From the NCBI RefSeq assembly GCF_005280585.1, contig NZ_SZVO01000013.1, positions 147,652 to 211,651 of the forward strand: a DNA stretch of 64,000 nt, written 5' to 3'. Numbering within the stretch: position 1 is the stretch's first letter; each line of letters opens with the position of its first letter. Source of the DNA: Dyadobacter frigoris (GTDB taxonomy: Bacteria; Bacteroidota; Bacteroidia; Cytophagales; Spirosomataceae). Shown here one piece after another: positions 54,801-61,108 of this stretch. Made by a program: the position numbers and the translations under genes. Under the pieces are notes generated by a model. It worked only from the letters and a program-made list of their open reading frames with translations. It did not search any database and was not told the origin of the DNA.

Positions 54801-55064
54801 CGTAATCTGGATAATGGCGCTGGCAATTCTGTAAACTATGAAAAGGGGGATTATTTGGCATTAAGAGAAGTCACATTCAGCTATACGCTTCCACAGAAAT
54901 TCCTTAAAAAGGTTGGTGTTAGTAGTCTTAAAGTAAATTTCACGGGCAATAATCTTAAATATTTTACAAGATATACAGGTCTGGCGCCAGAAGAAGGAGG
55001 ACTTGACAGAGGAAGATATCCCGTGCCACGGGTGTTGACGATAGGAATAAAAGCCTCATTTTAA
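51867..55064 (+). CDS. SusC/RagA TonB-dependent receptor
   Basis: A complete 1065-residue SusC-type receptor: signal peptide (about 1-23), carboxypeptidase-regulatory-like domain (about 26-105; VHGTVSSSEDNSPMPFVTVV), TonB box region, plug (about 115-235; VVVGYGTQSRSTLTTSITK, MQVLKDAAATAIYGARASNG) and a 22-strand barrel ending in a phenylalanine (IGIKASF). No secretin/TonB signalling domain is present, consistent with control by the divergent GntR regulator rather than sigma/FecR. The partner susD follows after 20 bases. Confidence 0.95.
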   Translation: MRKFYLPTLISIYILISGTQVTAQQTVHGTVSSSEDNSPMPFVTVVVKGTQIGINTDAQGMFTIAASPKQTLIFSFVGYKTHQLEVGSQSEINVLLAADAASLDEAVVVGYGTQSRSTLTTSITKLDPKVLENTTFANAASALQGTVSGVRVQTTSGQPGVSPRVIVRGGASINNPNGAAPLYVIDGMLRSDMDGINALDIESMQVLKDAAATAIYGARASNGVVIVALKKGVAGKTRINYSYSLGFTSLRDTYNTLSARDYIYYGRLGVAAIGEKHPERLSWLSGANGQGIGNDLTNNTAYTTQYLSDVNKHKLDEGWQSMPDPLNPSKTIIFDQTDWQKVLFRRGVTQDHYLSFSGGNEKATFNMGAGYTKIDGIAIKTNYNRFTANMNGKLQVNRKMFVYAGLNLSRFGNNSVYSESEMFERSIGLPPTAKYKYEDGSLAPGQNKSQGNPEYYMGRTKNNNQVNIITVSGGLNWEILPNLIFEPVVSLIYKVTDSNAFQKSYFNTPVQFVDSRDASSSYAKADQKQMDATLSYTKSFINAHNFQVKTGLSYFDRQNRSLDASGRGAATDLISTLNASATPVSVSSSATSQAILGFFGRLTYDYNRKYLFAVTARYDGASNLGDKNKWGFFPGISAGWNVHNESFWVQDSPLTNLKLRASYGVNGNLGNLSDFQAQGQYTVGARYDGLAGVEYSVMANPALRWEQSKTLDFGLDAGLFKDRLRLIVDYYRRNTQNLITTLALPEETGFSSILTNLGSLENKGLEMEISSGLISTDNFTWILSLNASKNKNKILKLPDNANDNNRIGGFNVYDPASGTYVWKGGLQEGSAIGNMYGYKQIGIYATDEEAAAGPRDELVAGTDKRKFGGDVNWLDVDKNKIIDTKDRVYMGNIYPKWTGGASSTLAFKGLSLYVRMDYTLGHTIYNYVRANMNAQFQGDVNGTTDLLRSWLKQGDKTDVPRYYWADQAAQSNYWRGDPRNLDNGAGNSVNYEKGDYLALREVTFSYTLPQKFLKKVGVSSLKVNFTGNNLKYFTRYTGLAPEEGGLDRGRYPVPRVLTIGIKASF

Positions 55065-55084
55065 TTAATCATAAAGTCCTGAAT

Positions 55085-56557
55085 ATGAAAAATTTAAATA
55101 AAATATACCTGCTCGTTGTGGGAATCTCTCTATTTTCATGCAACAACCTGATTGATCTGAAACCTGAAAGTGTCATATCGGTTAATTCATTTTGGAAAAC
55201 CGAAGAAGATGCGCAGGGCGGGCTCGTAGGAATGTACAACCAGTTTCGAACATTCGTAAGAACCGACCTGATCCTGCTTGGCGAAGCCCGAAGCGAAGTG
55301 ATGGGAAACGGTACAGCCAATGCGGATTACCGCATCAAATATTTTGAAAATTCAATGACCCAAAGTAATGCCGACCGCAACTGGTTACAGCTCTACCGGG
55401 TTGTCAACTATGCTAATCTTGTCATCAAGTATGTGCCTGCGATCAGCTTCAAGAACGAAGCCACCAAAAATGCTACGATCGCCCAGGCTTATTCGATGCG
55501 CGCTTATGTTTATTTTTTGATGGTCAGAACCTGGGGAGCTTTGCCGATTATAACCGAACCTGTTGAAGGATATGACCCGGTAACAACCTATAAGCTAAGA
55601 TCTCCGGCCGAAGAAATTCTTACTTTTATTAAGAGTGATATCGTTAAAGGTAACGCGTTGTACCCGGGAAACACTTTTAATGCGACCAGGAGCTTTTGGT
55701 CCAAACCGGCACTCAATATGTTAAAGGCGGAAGTCTATCTGTGGACAGCCAAACGTTTAAATGGCGGCAACGCTGATTTTACAGCCGCTCTGGCAGCACT
55801 TAACGAGGCGGAATTATCCGATCTGGCTTTGCAAAACAATTTTGCTGACGTATTTGCCTATACCAATAAAGGAAATAAGGAGATTCTGTTTGCCTCACAT
55901 TTTGCCGATCTGGAAGCAAGTGACAATTACTTTGCCGACATGTATACCTCAACGCCTACTGCCAGCGACGGAATAACACCGGATATCATTGCTGCAATCG
56001 GTGCGGGCGGAGGCAATAACTGGTGGGCGCCTACGGCACTTATACGCAATCAATTTACAGAAGATGATAGTAGAAGAAAGGCTAGCTTTCTGGAAATTTA
56101 TATGACTAAAAATGGAGCCACTACTTTTTCCACTTCCATCGTTTTAAAAGGAAAAGGTTTTGTAACCGGAGGTGTACGCAAGTTTTTGGATGACATTATC
56201 ATTTACCGCTATGCAGATCTTCTGCTTTTAAAAGCAGAAGCAAAAAATGCCCTGGGCCAGGATCCGTCAACGGAAATTAACAAAGTGCGCCGGAGAGCTT
56301 ATGGTGAAGCATTTAGCAAACACACATTTATAAATGGATCTCAGCCCGCAAATGATGAAGCAATTCTTCAGGAAAGACTTTTCGAACTTGCATTTGAAGG
56401 AAAAAGATGGTGGGATTTGATCCGGTTTAACAAAGCATTTGAAAAGGTACCCTCATTAAAAGGAAAAGAGGCAAACCAGTATCTATTGCTTTGGCCTTTG
56501 ACGCTTCAGACCATGAGCCTTAACTCAAAACTGGTGCAGAATCCAGGTTACAATTAA
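55085..56557 (+). CDS. SusD/RagB-family nutrient-binding lipoprotein
   Basis: A 490-residue lipoprotein with lipobox LFSC (Cys at about 19). It has the usual helical fold (SMRAYVYFLMVRTWGALPII, LNMLKAEVYLWTA) and the C-terminal ERLFELAFEGKRWWDLIRF. It pairs with the SusC encoded just upstream to bind and deliver the substrate. What is bound cannot be told directly; the neighbouring enzymes suggest an acylated or acidic sugar. Confidence 0.94.
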   Translation: MKNLNKIYLLVVGISLFSCNNLIDLKPESVISVNSFWKTEEDAQGGLVGMYNQFRTFVRTDLILLGEARSEVMGNGTANADYRIKYFENSMTQSNADRNWLQLYRVVNYANLVIKYVPAISFKNEATKNATIAQAYSMRAYVYFLMVRTWGALPIITEPVEGYDPVTTYKLRSPAEEILTFIKSDIVKGNALYPGNTFNATRSFWSKPALNMLKAEVYLWTAKRLNGGNADFTAALAALNEAELSDLALQNNFADVFAYTNKGNKEILFASHFADLEASDNYFADMYTSTPTASDGITPDIIAAIGAGGGNNWWAPTALIRNQFTEDDSRRKASFLEIYMTKNGATTFSTSIVLKGKGFVTGGVRKFLDDIIIYRYADLLLLKAEAKNALGQDPSTEINKVRRRAYGEAFSKHTFINGSQPANDEAILQERLFELAFEGKRWWDLIRFNKAFEKVPSLKGKEANQYLLLWPLTLQTMSLNSKLVQNPGYN

Positions 56558-56607
56558 AATTGATCAAGGCGGTTAAATAATTTTTTTGAAATAATTCAAA
56601 CAATAGT

Positions 56608-57522
56608 ATGAGTAGTAAATTAGCAATCGGAGGCCTTTGGCCCGCACTTTTAACACCGGTAGATTCACAAGGAGCCCCTGCATACGGAGAACTGGAAAAA
56701 ATGGTTCAGCTTTGCATCGACCAGCAGCTCGATGGGATTTACCTGCTGGGCTCTACTGGCCAGGGCGTACTTTTCTCTGAAAAGGACAGGATTGAAATTA
56801 CAAAGCAAGTAATGAATATTGCCGGAAATTCCCTGCCTGTTATTGCCCAGGTTGGCGCACTTAACACCCATGAATGCGTGCGATTGGCCAAAGCAGCCCA
56901 AGAGGCTGGTGTTTATGGAATTTCTTCCGTTGCCCCGATCTATTATCAGGGTGGTGTACAAAACTCGCTGGCACATTACAGGGCGATCAGCTCATCGATC
57001 GATATACCTTTTTTCCCATATCATGTTGGGAATCAAAGTGTTTTTGGTGGTGACGCACGTTACTACATTGATCAGATATTGGCCCTGCCTAATATTGAAG
57101 GGATGAAACTGACCACACAGAACCTTTACGAGATCAGTCTGATGCATATTCTTGCCGGTGATGATCTGATTCTTTTCAGTGGTGCGGACGAATTATTTTG
57201 TCAGGCGACCTTGTGCGGAACCGTAGGTGCTATTGGTAGTTTTTTCAATTTGTGGGGAGAAGAATGTCAGTACGTTCGTAAAGCATTTATAGGTGGAAAT
57301 TTCGAGCTGGGCAACCGTTTTATGCTCACTTTCCAGGAAATAATCAATTTCGTTTTACCCAATATCTGGACGTTCCTGCAAAAAGCGATGCAGATGAAAC
57401 ATGGCATTGCCATTGGTATTCCCAATCCGCCTTTGGGGATGGGCAATACGCAATGGCAGGAAAAAGATGTCCAGGATATTCTTGATCGTATTGCTGCTGT
57501 AAGCGGATTGGTTACGAGCTGA
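56608..57522 (+). CDS. DHDPS/N-acetylneuraminate lyase-family aldolase
   Basis: A 304-residue (beta/alpha)8 class I aldolase of the DapA/NanA family, which cleaves or condenses pyruvate adducts. The carboxylate-binding motif appears as LLGSTGQG (about 47-53), the active-site tyrosine as FFPYHVGN (Tyr138), and the Schiff-base lysine as GMKLTT (Lys167). A housekeeping DapA role is unlikely given its place in a SusCD operon; cleavage of a sugar-acid or sialic-acid-like intermediate is inferred. It starts 50 bases after susD. Confidence 0.88.
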   Translation: MSSKLAIGGLWPALLTPVDSQGAPAYGELEKMVQLCIDQQLDGIYLLGSTGQGVLFSEKDRIEITKQVMNIAGNSLPVIAQVGALNTHECVRLAKAAQEAGVYGISSVAPIYYQGGVQNSLAHYRAISSSIDIPFFPYHVGNQSVFGGDARYYIDQILALPNIEGMKLTTQNLYEISLMHILAGDDLILFSGADELFCQATLCGTVGAIGSFFNLWGEECQYVRKAFIGGNFELGNRFMLTFQEIINFVLPNIWTFLQKAMQMKHGIAIGIPNPPLGMGNTQWQEKDVQDILDRIAAVSGLVTS

Positions 57523-57703
57523 AACACGGCCTGGTTGTTAAAGATTTCATTAATGTTATTTCCTATTCCTATCCCTTGATTTTTTGTTAAAGATGATATT
57601 CCGGCTGGCACTTACCATAGAATTGCCAGCCGGATATTGCCTGCAATAGAGAGTTCAAAATTTTTACTTTTAAGTCAGAAATCCTTCTCATTTGCAAATA
57701 CTT

Positions 57704-58666
57704 ATGCAGAAAAACATTCATTTTATTAGAAAAAAACATATCAGATCTGGTATTGACGGCCCGAACGTTTTACTTACGGCCGGAGTTCATGGTGATGAAT
57801 ATGAACCGATGCTGACAGCTCTTGATTTAGTCAAAGAACTTCCCAGAAACCTGACTAATGGCAGCGTTACCATCGTGACGACAGTAAATGAAAGTGCTTA
57901 TTCAGCGTCAACACGGTATGGTTCTGATGGATTGGATCTCGCCCGTATTTGTCCTGGTAATTTGCAAGGGACAGTTTCTGAGATTGCAGCGGCTCAAATA
58001 AGCAGCCTGATCCGGGAAGCAGATTATTTTGTTGATATGCATACCGGCGGATTAATGTATGACATTGCTCCTCTGGCAGGTTATATGCTTCATCCCTCCT
58101 CTGATATTCTTAAAAAACAATGGCAGATGGCACTGGCTTATGACCTTCCTATTATTTGGGGAACGGATTACCGGCCCAATGGAAGAACACTTTCTGTGGC
58201 ACGCGATGCAGGTGTTCCTGCGATTTACCTCGAATATGGTGGCGGCAGCGGCATACGTTGGGAGGTAGTAAGAGCTTACAAGGATGGTTTTTTAAATTTG
58301 CTAAAAAGTTTGGGCATGATTGACCAACCTGTTGAAAGTCAGCCAATGGAAAAATGCTACTGGGTGGAAGATCACCGAACAAACAGTGGTTATTTGCAAG
58401 GAAAAATGCCTGCTCCGGCCGACGGAATTTTTATATCAGAAATTAAACTGGGAGAGATCGTACAAAAAGGACAGCGTTGGGGAAAAATAGTGGACCCTTT
58501 CAATGGTAATTCAGTTGATGTATTGGCTGACATATCCGGACTGGCATTTTTGAAAAGAGTTATTGTGAAAGTAAAAAAGGGAGATGCACTGGGTGGAATA
58601 TTACCCGTTGAAAAGCCAGGAATAAAAGTTGTTTATGACAACGGAAAAGTGCGTAGTTCCTCCTGA
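57704..58666 (+). CDS. Succinylglutamate desuccinylase/aspartoacylase-family hydrolase
   Basis: A 320-residue zinc hydrolase of the M14-like AspA/AstE family, which removes acyl groups from amides. The zinc ligands are visible in GVHGDEYE (His29 and Glu32) and DMHTGG (His113); LDLARICPGN follows the family pattern, and the C-terminal part (about 225-305) has a lipoyl-like beta domain (PADGIFISEIKLGEIVQKGQ). The ATG at 57704 is used; a TTG at 57692 would add four residues. It follows the aldolase gene by 181 bases and probably deacylates the imported compound. Confidence 0.85.
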   Translation: MQKNIHFIRKKHIRSGIDGPNVLLTAGVHGDEYEPMLTALDLVKELPRNLTNGSVTIVTTVNESAYSASTRYGSDGLDLARICPGNLQGTVSEIAAAQISSLIREADYFVDMHTGGLMYDIAPLAGYMLHPSSDILKKQWQMALAYDLPIIWGTDYRPNGRTLSVARDAGVPAIYLEYGGGSGIRWEVVRAYKDGFLNLLKSLGMIDQPVESQPMEKCYWVEDHRTNSGYLQGKMPAPADGIFISEIKLGEIVQKGQRWGKIVDPFNGNSVDVLADISGLAFLKRVIVKVKKGDALGGILPVEKPGIKVVYDNGKVRSSS

Positions 58667-58705
58667 TTTAAGATTAACTTTTTCTGTTCCCGTTGTTTTC
58701 TCATG

Positions 58706-60226
58706 TTACAAAATCGCCTTCCTGAGTAAATTATGCGTGATTTGCTGTATCCGTGGATCAGGCCCATGCGGACGATTATAATGTGACCATGGAAGGGTAT
58801 GGCCAGGAGGACTGCTTAAACCCTGCGCCCAGAATATAGTAGATGCATTAAATATAAAATTACCTTTGGGACCGGGATAAATTACAGACTGCCATTTGGA
58901 AGGGACCTTGCCGCCCATCCAGGCGATTCCTTCAGCAACAACTTCCAGGCCGGCAATATCGGCTGAATCCCCATGGTATTCCCAACCAATCAATCCTGGT
59001 ATAAAATCTCCTTTTTTAATTCCTGTATTATTAAAAATCCAGTGTTCAGGTTTTGTAATAATCCAGTCTCCTCCTCCATTAATTGGCTGAACATTTCTAA
59101 CTCCCATTAAAAGTCCTTCATCAGGCCCTCTTTCCGGGAACGGACCATGGTCTTTTTCCCGGCTGACAGCATAATTATTTTGGGCACCATAAGGACCTGC
59201 CCGGAAAATTCTGCCAAGTGGATTTCCACTTTTACTTGTTGTAAACGGACTTACCCAGCAAACTGAATTACCAGAGAAAAACAAAAGGTTTACACCTTTT
59301 TCCCTTAATTCTTCAACACTTCTGAACTGACGTATGTCCCAGTATTCATCATGCCCTACGCTTAAAAATGCTTTTGCTTTCAAAGCACGGCCGGGTGTAA
59401 CCATATCACTGTTAGAACAATAAGCAACGTCATAACCGTGTTGTTCCAAAAAATAAGAAAAAGGGCGTTCAAAAGAGATAAATTCCCCGGATCCAAATGA
59501 CAGCGGATCATTAACGATGTCGTTGTATTGTGATTGTCTTCCATATGGCCGGTCAAAACTTACAGCCGCCCATGGGCCTTGCGTTCCTTTGGGATGGGTG
59601 TATATCGAATAATTATTTGGCCATCGGTTGTAAGCCTGCCAGGTATTATCCGAGCACTGAAAAAGAATATCTACCGGCCTTTGATCTTTTACAATAAATA
59701 TGATATAACTCTCCCAGTAAGGTTCACCCGCTTTTTCAGGAAGTGTTTTTAGTTTGCCAAGATACACACCGCTTAACCAGTCAACAGGAATTTTCAGACT
59801 TGCAGATACTTCCCATTCACATTCATGGATATTTTTCTCTCCTGTTTGTGGAGTCGGCTGAGATTTGCCAATCAAAGGACCTATCGTTTTTACCAATCGT
59901 GCGCCTGCTCCCCCGTAATAACCTGTCCTGTAAATATCTATTTTGTATGCTTGTGCCGGGTCAGCAGAGACCATAATATCAAGCTGGTCTCCTGCATTTA
60001 TACTTTGTTTGGAACAATATCCTTCAATCAAACTGGTCCGGTGATGATCCTGATCCGGACGTACACGGGTAAGCTGCCAGTCTGTTGAACCTTTCTTTTT
60101 GTTTTCAACAATAATCGGATTAGTCAGCTCAGTGTTGGCAGACGAAAGTGAATATATCCCGGTTCCCAATCCCATTTTAATGGCATCCCGGCGGTTCAAC
60201 AGGTTTTTGCCTTTATTTTTTTTCAT
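58706..60226 (-). CDS. N,N-dimethylformamidase beta-subunit-like exported protein
   Basis: A 506-residue protein with a Tat-type signal (NRRDAIKMGLGTGIYSLSSA, about 11-30). A beta-sandwich domain (about 50-175; YKIDIYRTGYYGGAGARLV) precedes the long C-terminal domain seen in the beta subunit of N,N-dimethylformamidase (AKAFLSVGHDEYWDIRQFR at about 290-308; ELREKGVNLLFFSGNSVCW). That enzyme cleaves a formamide bond, but most relatives are uncharacterised, so this name marks the family only. It converges with the deacylase gene and lies downstream of the DUF1080 gene on the same strand. Confidence 0.8.
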   Translation of the reverse strand: MKKNKGKNLLNRRDAIKMGLGTGIYSLSSANTELTNPIIVENKKKGSTDWQLTRVRPDQDHHRTSLIEGYCSKQSINAGDQLDIMVSADPAQAYKIDIYRTGYYGGAGARLVKTIGPLIGKSQPTPQTGEKNIHECEWEVSASLKIPVDWLSGVYLGKLKTLPEKAGEPYWESYIIFIVKDQRPVDILFQCSDNTWQAYNRWPNNYSIYTHPKGTQGPWAAVSFDRPYGRQSQYNDIVNDPLSFGSGEFISFERPFSYFLEQHGYDVAYCSNSDMVTPGRALKAKAFLSVGHDEYWDIRQFRSVEELREKGVNLLFFSGNSVCWVSPFTTSKSGNPLGRIFRAGPYGAQNNYAVSREKDHGPFPERGPDEGLLMGVRNVQPINGGGDWIITKPEHWIFNNTGIKKGDFIPGLIGWEYHGDSADIAGLEVVAEGIAWMGGKVPSKWQSVIYPGPKGNFIFNASTIFWAQGLSSPPGHTLPWSHYNRPHGPDPRIQQITHNLLRKAIL

Positions 60227-60274
60227 AAGCTCTGTTATTCAGATGAGTTTGTTCCTTATAAAATCTCCGGCATG

Positions 60275-61075
60275 TTATTTCACTTGCAAGTGTGTCAGCT
60301 CTACTTTTCTGACATACATTTCCGCTCCTTCCGACTGGATCTGTATACGCCCTTTCGAAGGTTCCACACGCGAAGCCTGATTAACGAGTATTCCGTTCAC
60401 ATAGATAGAAATCCTGTCACCTTCGGCAACACATTCCATTGTATTCCATTCGCCAGCCGGTTTTTCAATATCGCTGGCTCCTACAAATCCCTTGATATCT
60501 TTCCACTGCGGATCCCTTCCAAACCAGTCGATACGCCCGCTGTGAATAGTCAGCGGTTCACCTGCCGGCTGGAAAACTTTTCCCCCGCCTTCTTTTTTTG
60601 GAGCCACAGATGCCGTCAGCGAATAATTGTCAGTTCCGTCTCCCACCACCAGAAAATCCCCTGTACCTCCTTCAATAATCTGGCATTCAATCGAATACAT
60701 CCAGATTCCGCGAAAGCCGCCATCGGGACCTGTTGAATGCACAAGGATTCCATTATCGCGTGCATTGTCCGCTCTTGGTTTATAGGTTTTATCTCCCCAT
60801 TTAAATTCTACTTTCAGCCTGTAATTTTCATACTCTTTGTTGGTCATAATACTTCCGTATTCCTCTCCTGAAATATGGATCAGCCCTTTTTCAACCGTAA
60901 ATACTTTTTTAACATCATGATTACGTCCACGATTTTCAATGAAAGAATACCAGCCTTTCAAATTTTTTCCGTTAAAAAGCCTGACGGTTTTGTCAGAAGA
61001 CTGGGCCATGCAGCTTGTTTGTGGCAAAAACAAAGAAATCAGAAAGGCAAGCGTCAGAAAGTTTATTGTTTTCAT
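60275..61075 (-). CDS. DUF1080 (3-keto-disaccharide hydrolase/lyase) protein, copy 2
   Basis: A 266-residue exported protein, clearly a duplicate of the 38944 gene product. Shared landmarks include FNGKNLKGWYSF, GLIHISGEEYGSIMT, GILVHSTGPDGGFRGIWMYS and GRIQIQSEGAEMYVRKV. The signal peptide starts at ATG 61075; an upstream frame begins at a TTG. As in the first copy it follows the HEAT/heme gene (33 bases) but is followed by a dimethylformamidase-like gene instead of Gfo/Idh. Confidence 0.9.
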   Translation of the reverse strand: MKTINFLTLAFLISLFLPQTSCMAQSSDKTVRLFNGKNLKGWYSFIENRGRNHDVKKVFTVEKGLIHISGEEYGSIMTNKEYENYRLKVEFKWGDKTYKPRADNARDNGILVHSTGPDGGFRGIWMYSIECQIIEGGTGDFLVVGDGTDNYSLTASVAPKKEGGGKVFQPAGEPLTIHSGRIDWFGRDPQWKDIKGFVGASDIEKPAGEWNTMECVAEGDRISIYVNGILVNQASRVEPSKGRIQIQSEGAEMYVRKVELTHLQVK

Positions 61076-61108
61076 TTGAACACCAATTTGCAACGTGAGG
61101 ATTTAGCA

